From the NCBI GenBank assembly GCA_035690495.1, contig DASSKK010000045.1:1-10525 (forward strand): DNA of 10,525 nt, written 5' to 3'. The translations under genes were made by a program, and so were the position numbers. Origin of the DNA: DASSKK01 sp035690495. Lineage in GTDB: Bacteria > Actinomycetota > Actinomycetes > Propionibacteriales > Nocardioidaceae. The stretch's first letter is position 1. Every line of letters begins with the position of its first letter. Positions 1 to 5,997 of this stretch are shown piece by piece. The notes below the pieces were generated by a model. The model was not told where the DNA came from, did not search any database, and saw nothing but the letters and a program-made list of their open reading frames with translations.

Positions 1-1
1 G

Positions 2-1093
2 ATCGGCAAGGCCAAGAGCGGCCGTCGTGCCTACTCCTTCGACGACATCGCGATCGTGCCGTCGCGACGCACCCGCGACGAGGAGGAGGTGTCAGTCGCC
101 TGGCAGATCGACGCCTACCGGTTCGAGCTGCCGATCATGGCCGCGCCGATGGACTCGGTGATGAGCCCGCAGACAGCCGTCGCGCTCGGCAAGTACGGCG
201 GGCTCGGGGTGCTCGACCTGGAAGGGTTGTGGACCCGCTACGACGATCCGACCGAGCTGCTAGACGAGGTCGCCGCGCTGCCCGAGGCGGAGGCGACCGC
301 CCGGCTTCAGGAGATCTATCGTGAGCCGATCCAGCCGCAGCTGGTCGCCGCGCGGCTGCACGAGATGCGCGACTCCGGCGTCACCGTGGCCGGCTCGCTG
401 TCGCCGCAGCGCACGAAGGAGCATTTCAAGACAGTCGTCGACGCCGGCGTCGACATGTTCGTGATCAGGGGTACGACGGTCTCCGCCGAGCACGTGTCCG
501 GCCAGGCCGAGCCGCTGAACCTCAAGGAGTTCATCTACGAGCTCGACGTCCCCGTGATCGTCGGCGGATGCGCGACCTACCAGGCCGCGCTGCACCTGAT
601 GCGCACCGGGGCCGCCGGCGTGCTGGTCGGCTTCGGGGGCGGTGCGGCGCACACCACCCGCAAGGTTCTCGGGGTCGCCGTGCCCATGGCCAGCGCAGTG
701 GCGGACGTGGCCGCGGCGCGTCGCGACTACCTCGACGAGTCCGGCGGGCGCTACGTGCACGTGATCGCCGACGGATCCATCGGCCGCTCCGGCGACCTTG
801 CGAAGGCCGTCGCCTGCGGTGCCGACGCGGTAATGGTCGGGTCCCCGCTGGCCCGGGCCAAGGAGGCTCCCGGCCAGGGCTACCACTGGGGGTCCGAGGC
901 GTGGCACGCGCACCTGCCGCGCGGGGAGCGCATCGAGATCGGCACCGTCGGCACGCTGGAGGAGATCCTGTTCGGGCCCTCGCACACCGCCGACGGGACC
1001 ATGAACCTGGTCGGCGCGTTGCGGCGCGCGATGGCGACGACCGGCTACACCGACCTCAAGGAGTTCCAGCGCGTCGAGGTCGTGGTGCAGTAG
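2..1093 (+). CDS. guaB3: GuaB3-type IMP dehydrogenase-related protein, 5' end cut off by the window
   Basis: The open frame continues upstream of the window: the first complete codons read IGKAKSGRRAYSFDDIAIVPS, the usual start region of actinobacterial GuaB3, so only a few residues are missing (363 visible; the family is about 370-375 aa). It is a TIM-barrel protein of the IMPDH/GMP reductase family without CBS (Bateman) domains. Family features seen are APMDSVMSP near the N-terminus, LMRTGAAGVLVG before the active-site loop, VIADGSIGRSGD, and the C-terminal NLVGALRRAMATTGYTDLKEFQ. The loop that is normally GxGPGSxCTTR in IMPDH reads GFGGGAAHTTR here, so the catalytic cysteine is a histidine (codon 650-652). 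IMP dehydrogenase activity is therefore doubtful. Cyanobacterial GuaB3 is reported to act as a GMP reductase, but that need not apply to this cysteine-less form. It probably lies downstream of guaB2 in a purine cluster (inference). No terminator is visible before the next gene, 45 bases away. Confidence 0.93.
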   Translation: MGKAKSGRRAYSFDDIAIVPSRRTRDEEEVSVAWQIDAYRFELPIMAAPMDSVMSPQTAVALGKYGGLGVLDLEGLWTRYDDPTELLDEVAALPEAEATARLQEIYREPIQPQLVAARLHEMRDSGVTVAGSLSPQRTKEHFKTVVDAGVDMFVIRGTTVSAEHVSGQAEPLNLKEFIYELDVPVIVGGCATYQAALHLMRTGAAGVLVGFGGGAAHTTRKVLGVAVPMASAVADVAAARRDYLDESGGRYVHVIADGSIGRSGDLAKAVACGADAVMVGSPLARAKEAPGQGYHWGSEAWHAHLPRGERIEIGTVGTLEEILFGPSHTADGTMNLVGALRRAMATTGYTDLKEFQRVEVVVQ

Positions 1094-1109
1094 CCGACCT
1101 GCATGCATC

Positions 1110-1119
1110 CTTCATGAAG
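1110..1119. promoter_or_regulatory. 10-bp perfect palindrome upstream of toxin-antitoxin module 1, candidate operator
   Basis: CTTCATGAAG is a perfect palindrome lying 6 bases upstream of the TATGCT -10-like element of the first antitoxin gene. A second 8-bp palindrome, TGCATGCA, lies at 1100-1107. VapB/FitA-type ribbon-helix-helix antitoxins usually bind inverted repeats overlapping their own promoter, which fits this position. Operator function is inferred from sequence and position only. Confidence 0.4.
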
Positions 1120-1125
1120 TCTGGT

Positions 1126-1131
1126 TATGCT
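1126..1131 (+). promoter_or_regulatory. Candidate -10 element for a leaderless antitoxin mRNA
   Basis: TATGCT matches the actinobacterial -10 pattern TANNNT and ends 7 bases before the ATG at 1139. Transcription would then start at or within a base or two of the start codon. There is no convincing Shine-Dalgarno sequence before that ATG, which agrees with a leaderless transcript. No good -35 hexamer is visible. This position also argues against the alternative ATG at 1127, which would fall inside the promoter. Confidence 0.45.
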
Positions 1132-1138
1132 GGTCGGT

Positions 1139-1369
1139 ATGAGTACGGAGATCATCCAGGTCCGCGATGTGCCTGCGGATGACGTCAGGGCGCTACGTGA
1201 GCGGGCGCGATCGCGGAACATGTCGCTGTCGAGCTACCTGAGAGAGCTGATCCACGAGGACACGTCGCGGCCGGCGATGGACGAGGTACTCGCGACCATC
1301 GCCACCCGGGACAGTGTCGAGGCCAGCAGCCACGATGTCCGCGAGCTCATCGAGCACGACCGCCGATAG
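1139..1369 (+). CDS. FitA/VapB-type ribbon-helix-helix antitoxin (module 1)
   Basis: This 76-aa protein has an N-terminal ribbon-helix-helix DNA-binding region: a beta strand at TEIIQVRDVP (about residues 3-12), then helices in DDVRALRERARSRNMSLSSYLRELI (about 14-38). The remaining acidic tail probably wraps the toxin. It is expected to neutralise the PIN-domain RNase encoded next and to repress the operon as a complex with it. The start at 1139 was chosen over the in-frame ATG at 1127 because family members begin close to the first strand and because a -10-like element overlaps 1127. Its TAG stop shares one base with the toxin's GTG, so translation is probably coupled. The family call rests on size, pattern and the adjacent PIN gene; the substrate of the pair is unknown. 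Confidence 0.85.
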   Translation: MSTEIIQVRDVPADDVRALRERARSRNMSLSSYLRELIHEDTSRPAMDEVLATIATRDSVEASSHDVRELIEHDRR

Positions 1370-1773
1370 TGACTGTCGTCGATGCGTCGATCGTGGTGCG
1401 GTTGTTGCAGAATCGCCGTGGCGACGAGGACCTCCAGGAGCGATTCGGAAAAGACCGACGTGTGCATGCTCCAGCACTGATCGACGCCGAGGTCGCCTCC
1501 GCGATCCGCGGTCTGCTGCTGACGTCGAAGAAGGAGATCCAGATCTCGCTCCGGCGGGCCGAGGGGATGCTCGACGACTTTGCGGGCCTTCCGCTCGTGC
1601 GCTATCCGATGCGGCCGTTCCAGCGACGCGTTCTCGCGCTGCGGGACAACTTCACGGCGTACGACGGGTTCTACGTGGCGCTGGCCGAGTCGCTGGAGAT
1701 GCCATTGCTGACCGACGACAGGAAGTATGCCGCCGCCCCAGGGCATTCGGCGTACATCGAGCGCTGGCCCTAG
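1369..1773 (+). CDS. vapC: VapC-like PIN-domain ribonuclease toxin (module 1)
   Basis: This 134-aa single PIN-domain protein is the usual length for VapC. The acidic residues expected to bind Mg2+ or Mn2+ are visible: D5 in VVDASIVV, E41 in LIDAEVASAIRG, D99 in AYDGFYVALAE and D116/D117 in LLTDDRKYA. VapC toxins cut specific structured RNAs such as tRNA or the 23S sarcin-ricin loop; the target here cannot be read from sequence. The GTG start overlaps the antitoxin stop by one base and has no clear Shine-Dalgarno of its own, so coupling to the antitoxin is likely. All catalytic positions are present, so the toxin looks intact. The gene ends 24 bases before the convergent end of the propeller protein gene, with only a weak 5-bp hairpin between them. 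Confidence 0.88.
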   Translation: MTVVDASIVVRLLQNRRGDEDLQERFGKDRRVHAPALIDAEVASAIRGLLLTSKKEIQISLRRAEGMLDDFAGLPLVRYPMRPFQRRVLALRDNFTAYDGFYVALAESLEMPLLTDDRKYAAAPGHSAYIERWP

Positions 1774-1797
1774 CACCGCCATTCCGTGACGACGGCC

Positions 1798-3144
1798 TCA
1801 GTGCGGCCGAGGGAGGGGCAGTCTGTCCCACGTGCGGCCGCCATCGACTGTTCGATAGAGCTGCTCGGGCGCGTAGTGGGTCGGCCCGAGGACGAACGCC
1901 GTCGACGGGCTCAGGAACCGCAGGCCGGACCAGCCGAAGAAGCCCTCCGCGTTCGTGATGCTCTTGTGCCAGTGCCGTCCGGCGTCGAGCGTGGTGGCGA
2001 GCAGGTTGCGTCCGCCGGACATGACCGCGAGGAAGGCGTGGCCGTTCCCGTTGTCGGCGAGGAGAGTCGGGTCGCCCGTCTGTGCGGGATCGGCCAGCCG
2101 GACCCACGTGCGTCCGCCGTCGGAAGAGCCGTACAGATGGTGCTGGGTCCACTGGGCCTGTGACGACTGCTTTCCGTTGAAGCAGTCGAGCAGCATGGCC
2201 GACGGGTGGCCGAGGGCGATGCTCATGAGCGCGGCGCTGCCTTCGACTGACGTGCAGGGGACCGGGCGTGGCGACCAGTGGTCGCCGCGGTCGATGCTCA
2301 CCCAGAGCCGGCCCGACCTCGGCTGGTGCCGGAACTGCGTCGTCACCAGGACGGCGACGGTGTCACCCTGTGCGCCGAGGAAGAGCCCGCCGGAGGCCGT
2401 CGGCAGGTCGACCCGGCTCCACCGCATCGATCCGGGTGCCTTGCGATAGAGCGCGGGTTTACGAGCCTCGTACCGCGAGGTGAGAGCGTAGAGAGTGGAG
2501 TTGCTGCGGCCGTCTGCGGTGTCGTCGCTGCTGACGAGCTGTCCGATCGCAGGCAACGGTGTGGGCCGCCAGCTGTGGCCACCGTCATGGGTGGTGAGCA
2601 CGCACCGGGTCTGGCAGTGCATCGTGGCGAAGAGGTAGCCGTTCTCGTCGTCGGTGAAGTACAGGCCGACCCGACCCGCGATCAGGCCCGGGGTGTCACC
2701 GGGCATCTGCAACGACCGAGCAACGGGCGACCAGCGCTGTCCCGCGTCGGTGGTCACGTCGAGGTCGCCGCAGCCGTGACATCCGCCGGGGCTCAGTGCC
2801 CAGCCGTGGGCGGCGGTGATGAAGCTCACTGCGGTGGGCCCGAAGTCTTCGCTTCCCTCGCCGGAGCCGGATCCTGTCGTCGGAGAAGGCGATGGCGCGA
2901 CCGACGGTGTGCCGGTCGTGGCCGGGCGGGGAGGCGGTGTCGTGGTCGCCTCCCTGCTGGTGAGCAGGCCCGCCGTTGCCACTCCGGCGCACACGACCGC
3001 GAATGCTGCGACCGCGGCGATCCGTCGGCGCCCCGTCTGGCGGGCTGCACGCTGCCGTACGACAGCCATCGGGGGAGCGGACACGGTATGGAGCGTCTCG
3101 GTCCGCAAGCGCTCGAACCGCTCTTTGAGCTGGTCCTCGGTCAT
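1798..3144 (-). CDS. Membrane-anchored Asp-box (BNR/YCF48-like) beta-propeller protein coupled to an ECF sigma factor
   Basis: This 448-aa protein has three parts. Residues 1-40 form a basic, charged cytoplasmic segment starting MTEDQLKERF. Residues about 41-61 (RIAAVAAFAVVCAGVATAGLL) are one membrane helix preceded by arginines, predicting an outside C-terminus. Residues about 65-100 are a Thr/Pro/Ser/Gly linker, followed by a propeller with six Asp-box-like repeats: TTDAGQRW, TTHDGGHSW, SIDRGDHW, SSDGGRTW, TLDAGRHW and TVDGGRTW. The sialidase Arg triad is not recognisable, so a binding or sensing role is more likely than catalysis. Cysteine pairs C122/C125 and C177/C181 may form disulfides outside the cell. 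The ATG overlaps the sigma factor's TGA (ATGA, 3144-3141), so the longer open frame upstream is rejected as a start. The arrangement suggests an anti-sigma-like partner, but no known anti-sigma motif is visible. Confidence 0.82.
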   Translation of the reverse strand: MTEDQLKERFERLRTETLHTVSAPPMAVVRQRAARQTGRRRIAAVAAFAVVCAGVATAGLLTSREATTTPPPRPATTGTPSVAPSPSPTTGSGSGEGSEDFGPTAVSFITAAHGWALSPGGCHGCGDLDVTTDAGQRWSPVARSLQMPGDTPGLIAGRVGLYFTDDENGYLFATMHCQTRCVLTTHDGGHSWRPTPLPAIGQLVSSDDTADGRSNSTLYALTSRYEARKPALYRKAPGSMRWSRVDLPTASGGLFLGAQGDTVAVLVTTQFRHQPRSGRLWVSIDRGDHWSPRPVPCTSVEGSAALMSIALGHPSAMLLDCFNGKQSSQAQWTQHHLYGSSDGGRTWVRLADPAQTGDPTLLADNGNGHAFLAVMSGGRNLLATTLDAGRHWHKSITNAEGFFGWSGLRFLSPSTAFVLGPTHYAPEQLYRTVDGGRTWDRLPLPRPH

Positions 3145-3635
3145 CGGATGGTCACCTCCGCCAGCCGGGTGGCGAGGATCTGGCGTCCTCGGGAGAGCTG
3201 GGACTTCACGGTTCCGACGCTGGAGCGGGTCTCCTCGGCGATCCGGGCGATCGGCAGGTCGAGCAGGTAGAACATCACCAACGGGTCGCGGTAGCGGCTC
3301 GGCAGCTCGCGGAGTGCTTCTCGCAGGTCGAGACTCTCCGCCGAGAGGTCGTCGTCGTGGGCGTGCGTGGCCCGGTCGCCCACCAGGTGCGCCCGATCCC
3401 TCGCCTGAATGAGCTTGCGCCACCGGCTTCGGAGCACGTTCACGCCGACCGTGTAGAGCCAGGCCTCGGGCGCGCTGAGAGAGCCCCATCGCCCGGTCCG
3501 GATCATCCGGGCGAACGCCTCCTGCCCGGCGTCCTCGGCCTCGACGCGGTCGCGGGCGGGCACACAGAGCGCGGTGACCAGTCGCGGGTAGAAGGCGACG
3601 TAGAACGCCGCCAGATCCTGCTCGTCACCGGACAC
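3141..3635 (-). CDS. SigE-family ECF RNA polymerase sigma factor
   Basis: This 164-aa sigma-70-type factor contains only regions 2 and 4, as in extracytoplasmic function sigma factors. Region 2 spans about residues 9-75, with EDAGQEAFARM and a C-terminal VGVNVLRSRWRK matching the core-binding and -10 recognition helices. Region 4 spans about 104-157, with ELPSRYRDPLVMFYLLDLPIAR and the helix-turn-helix IARIAEETRSSVGTVKSQLSRGR. Size and pattern fit the actinobacterial 'SigE family' (Streptomyces-type). The GTG start is supported by the Shine-Dalgarno GAGGAGG, 8 bases upstream. The gene's TGA overlaps the start of the membrane-anchored propeller protein, so the two are almost certainly made together. 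This factor should redirect RNA polymerase in response to an envelope signal, but its regulon is unknown. The MFS gene on the same strand ends 71 bases upstream, so read-through is possible. Confidence 0.92.
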   Translation of the reverse strand: MSGDEQDLAAFYVAFYPRLVTALCVPARDRVEAEDAGQEAFARMIRTGRWGSLSAPEAWLYTVGVNVLRSRWRKLIQARDRAHLVGDRATHAHDDDLSAESLDLREALRELPSRYRDPLVMFYLLDLPIARIAEETRSSVGTVKSQLSRGRQILATRLAEVTIR

Positions 3636-3643
3636 CAGCCGCG

Positions 3644-3650
3644 CCTCCTC
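3644..3650 (-). promoter_or_regulatory. Strong ribosome binding site that fixes the sigma factor start
   Basis: On the minus strand GAGGAGG lies 8 bases before the GTG at 3635. It is complementary to the 3' end of 16S rRNA and supports this GTG over any internal start in the sigma factor gene. Confidence 0.7.
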
Positions 3651-3664
3651 TGCTTGCGGCAGTC

Positions 3665-3676
3665 ACTCCTATGAGT
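3665..3676. repeat. Short inverted repeat upstream of the sigma factor gene
   Basis: ACTC-CTAT-GAGT is a 4-bp stem with a 4-base loop in the 71-base gap between the MFS stop and the sigma factor start. It lies about 30 bases upstream of the sigma factor start, where a promoter or operator for the sigma/propeller pair could sit. A 4-bp match can arise by chance. It lacks the stem length and U-tract of an intrinsic terminator. Confidence 0.2.
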
Positions 3677-3706
3677 CTGGAGCAGCGCGGAAGGTTGCGA
3701 CGGGAT

Positions 3707-4969
3707 TCAGCTGTCGGGGAAGTCGCGCAGGCGGCGCAGCGGGCTGAGGAACAGCACCAGCGGGGAGAGCACGGTCAGCGCGGCGAGCACGAAGAGAGCG
3801 GTGCGGCTTCCGGTGAGCCCGGCCACGGCTCCCGCGAACAGCCCGCCGAGTGGGATCGCGCCCCACGACACGAAGCGCACGGTAGCCATCACCCGGGCGA
3901 GCAGCTCCGGAGGGCTGGCGATCTGCCGGTAGGTCCGGGTGGTGGTGCTGAGCACGACCACGCCTCCGGCGAACACGATGGTGCCGGCCGCGAACGCGAC
4001 GTACGCCGCCACTCCGCTGCCGAGCGGGATCACGAAGGCGCCGGCGACGGACACGACGCCACTGGCCAGACACGCGCGAGCCGACCCGAACCTGGCGACC
4101 AGGCCCGGGACGAGGGCGGCCCCCGCCAGGGAGCCGACCCCCTCGGCCGCGAGCAGGAACCCGACGAGGCCGGGCGGGGCGCCGAGCTCGCGGACCAGGT
4201 ACAGCGCGAGCAGCGCCATCTGTCCGCCGCAGACGAAGTTGGTGGCCGTGGCGTCCCACATGCACGGGCCGATGATCGGGTGGCGGGTCACGAACCGCCA
4301 GCCGTCGCGGATCATCTCCCGGATCGGCGGCTGCCGCTCCGCGGTCGGGACCTCACGTGCCGGCAGCGTGCGCAGCAGCAGCGCCGAGGCGAGGTAGCTG
4401 AAGGAGTCCACCAGAAGGGCCGGCGCGGCGCCGAGGAACTGCACCGCGACGCCGCCGAGGGAAGGCCCGCCCAGCTGGCTGGCCGCGTGCGTGCCGCTCA
4501 TCAGAGAGTTGCGTGCCTGCAGCTGCTGCTTCGGTACGACGCTCGGAAGGAACGTGAAGTTCGCGACGTCGAAGAGGACGTCGGCGAAGCCGATGACGAG
4601 GGCGACCACCACCAGCTGGGCGACGCTGACAACGTCCGTCCACCAGGCGAGCGGGATCGACAGGACGGCCAGCGCCCGCAAGGCGTCCATGCCGACCTGG
4701 AGTCCACGCAGGGGCAGCCGCTCGCAGATCGCGCCGGCGGGCAGGCCGATCACCAGCCAGGCGGCGTACGACGACGCTGCGATCAGGCCCATCTGGAAGG
4801 CAGACGCGTGCAGTACGAGTACGGCGGTGAGCGGGAGTGCCACCGCGCCGACCGCCGAGCCCAGCGAGCTGGTCGCACTCGCGCTCCAGTACGTCCAGAA
4901 CCGGCGCGCCGCCGCGACCGCGTCAGGCTGGGTCAGGGTCGTGCTGCCGGCGGAATCGGACGGCGGCAT
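3707..4969 (-). CDS. MFS exporter, MFS_3 / DHA3-like (EntS-related) family
   Basis: This 420-aa integral membrane protein has about 12 hydrophobic helices, starting with the segment around SSLGSAVGAVALPLTAVLVL (35-53) and ending with ALFVLAALTVLSPLVLFL (391-408). The pattern VVPKQQLQARNSLMSG followed by LGGPSLGG (about 144-172) after the fourth helix is typical of the MFS_3 efflux group, which includes the enterobactin exporter EntS and actinobacterial drug exporters. The protein is expected to expel a small molecule by proton antiport; the substrate is unknown. The ATG at 4969 is preferred to the one at 5008 because GAGGAGGAG precedes it by a few bases (4981-4973) and because 5008 falls inside the predicted -10 element. 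The gene diverges from an HxlR-peroxiredoxin regulator, which suggests induction by a reactive or redox-active compound. Confidence 0.88.
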   Translation of the reverse strand: MPPSDSAGSTTLTQPDAVAAARRFWTYWSASATSSLGSAVGAVALPLTAVLVLHASAFQMGLIAASSYAAWLVIGLPAGAICERLPLRGLQVGMDALRALAVLSIPLAWWTDVVSVAQLVVVALVIGFADVLFDVANFTFLPSVVPKQQLQARNSLMSGTHAASQLGGPSLGGVAVQFLGAAPALLVDSFSYLASALLLRTLPAREVPTAERQPPIREMIRDGWRFVTRHPIIGPCMWDATATNFVCGGQMALLALYLVRELGAPPGLVGFLLAAEGVGSLAGAALVPGLVARFGSARACLASGVVSVAGAFVIPLGSGVAAYVAFAAGTIVFAGGVVVLSTTTRTYRQIASPPELLARVMATVRFVSWGAIPLGGLFAGAVAGLTGSRTALFVLAALTVLSPLVLFLSPLRRLRDFPDS

Positions 4970-4987
4970 CCGCTCCTCCTCGCGTGC

Positions 4988-5002
4988 GTTCCAATCTGGA
5001 AC
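4988..5002. promoter_or_regulatory. Perfect inverted repeat, candidate operator between the MFS and HxlR-Prx genes
   Basis: GTTCCA-atc-TGGAAC is a perfect 6-bp inverted repeat with a 3-base spacer, 19 bases upstream of the MFS start. It covers the predicted transcription start of the MFS gene (about 4997) and abuts the plus-strand -10-like TAACAT at 5003-5008. A dimeric winged-helix regulator bound here would block the exporter promoter and could also autoregulate. The repeat is seen directly; binding by the HxlR-Prx protein is inferred from position and family behaviour. Confidence 0.55.
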
Positions 5003-5003
5003 T

Positions 5004-5033
5004 AACATAGATGCAGGTGAAGGCCGCTGGCAA
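5004..5033 (-). promoter_or_regulatory. Predicted sigma-A-type promoter of the MFS gene
   Basis: On the minus strand TTGCCA (5033-5028, 5 of 6 bases of TTGACA) is followed after 18 bases by TATGTT (5009-5004, a TANNNT -10). Transcription would start near 4997, giving a leader of about 28 bases that contains the strong Shine-Dalgarno before 4969. This is the best-formed promoter in the window. On the plus strand TAACAT (5003-5008) could serve as a -10 for the regulator, but without a clear -35. Confidence 0.5.
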
Positions 5034-5070
5034 CGGGGATGATCGGGGTGAGCAACGGAGGGGAGGCGCG

Positions 5071-5997
5071 ATGAGGCGGGAGGACCTTGCGGACGCCGAC
5101 TGCGGGATCGCGCAGGCGCTCGGAGTCGTCGGCGACTGGTGGACCGTGCTCATCCTGCGCGAGATCGCCGGCTCGGTGACCCGGTTCGACGCGATCCAGC
5201 AGGCACTGGGCATCAGCCGTCGTGCCCTCACCGAGAGGCTCGGCCTGCTCGTCGAGCATGGTCTGCTCGAGCGCCGCGGCTACTCCGAGCACCCGCCTCG
5301 ATCCGACTACCTGCTGACGGCCAAGGGGGAGGGCTTCCTGCCGGTGCTGGTGGCTCTGCAGGAGTTCGGCGACCGACACGTGATGGGCGACGGCAGACTG
5401 ACGGCCACCGCGACCAGCGGGGCGGGTGAAGCCCGCCGGGTCCGTGCGCTGGCGGGCACGCGTGTCCCGGCGCTGTCGCTTCCCGGCCACCGCGGATCCG
5501 AGGTGTCGTTGCGTCCCGAGCACGGTTGGCGAGTGGTGTACCTGTTCCCGGGCGCCTTCGCGCCACGGGCGGACGGTCACCCTCCCGGCTGGGACGAGAT
5601 CCCGGGGGCGGCCGGCTGCACGCTGGAGTCGACGACGTACGCCGCCCGTCATCCGGAGTTCGCCAGAGCGGGCGCAGACGTGGTCGGTGTGAGCACCCAG
5701 CGTCCGGACCAGCAGGCGGCGTACGCCAGGCACGCCCGTCTGCCGTTCACGCTCGCCTCCGACGAGCAGCTCCGGCTGGCGACCGCGCTCCGACTGCCGC
5801 TGTTCCGCGCCGGCGGCGCGGACCGTCTCAAGAGGTGCTCGCTCCTGCTCGACGCGACGGGCGTCGTCAGGCACATCCAGGTCCCGATCTCCGATCCCGC
5901 CGGATCGGTCGACGAGATGCTTGCGGCGCTCCGGGAGTGGAGGTCGCGCCCTTCTCAGAGCCGGGAGAGCACGCCGGCGAGGCCGGACTCGACGTAG
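5071..5997 (+). CDS. HxlR-type winged-helix regulator fused to a peroxiredoxin domain
   Basis: This 308-aa protein joins two domains. Residues about 1-105 are an HxlR winged helix: the conserved sensor-type cysteine C11 in DADCGIAQALGVVGDWWTVLIL, the recognition region at ALGISRRALTERLGLLVEHGLLERR, and the wing ending SDYLLTAKGEGF. Residues about 128-290 resemble the peroxiredoxins with a GWDxIPGAxGCT signature: GTRVPALSLPG, VVYLFPGAFAP, GWDEIPGAAGCTLES, VVGVSTQ, LPFTLASDEQLRLATALRLPLF and LKRCSLLL. C183 is at the peroxidatic position, the second cysteine expected five residues later is absent, and C256 is a third cysteine. The family usually reduces H2O2 or organic peroxides; here the domain may sense them. 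The start at 5071 follows GGAGGGGAGG (5057-5066) and matches HxlR N-termini, unlike the frame's ATG at 5011. The polar C-terminal tail overlaps the convergent gene by 43 bases. Confidence 0.87.
   Translation: MRREDLADADCGIAQALGVVGDWWTVLILREIAGSVTRFDAIQQALGISRRALTERLGLLVEHGLLERRGYSEHPPRSDYLLTAKGEGFLPVLVALQEFGDRHVMGDGRLTATATSGAGEARRVRALAGTRVPALSLPGHRGSEVSLRPEHGWRVVYLFPGAFAPRADGHPPGWDEIPGAAGCTLESTTYAARHPEFARAGADVVGVSTQRPDQQAAYARHARLPFTLASDEQLRLATALRLPLFRAGGADRLKRCSLLLDATGVVRHIQVPISDPAGSVDEMLAALREWRSRPSQSRESTPARPDST

Noticed and set aside
1793..1809. CGGCC-N7-GGCCG hairpin between the convergent toxin and propeller genes, as a bidirectional terminator
   Set aside because: The stem is only 5 bp, half of it lies in the end of the propeller gene, and there is no T-run on either side.
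3145..3489. N-terminal extension of 115 residues on the propeller protein reading frame
   Set aside because: It is antisense-free but wholly inside the sigma factor gene in another frame and is Arg/Pro/Gly-rich like a shadow frame. The ATG at 3144 overlapping the sigma stop is the natural start.
3671..5005. Long plus-strand open frame of about 440 codons opposite the MFS gene
   Set aside because: It is rich in Arg, Gly, Glu, Gln and His with no domain pattern, as expected of the antisense of a GC-rich membrane-protein gene. The minus-strand frame has clear membrane helices and family motifs.
5011..5070. Earlier ATG start for the HxlR-Prx protein at 5011
   Set aside because: It has no Shine-Dalgarno, lies next to the promoter elements, and adds 20 residues absent from HxlR proteins. 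The ATG at 5071 has a strong GGAGGGGAGG before it.
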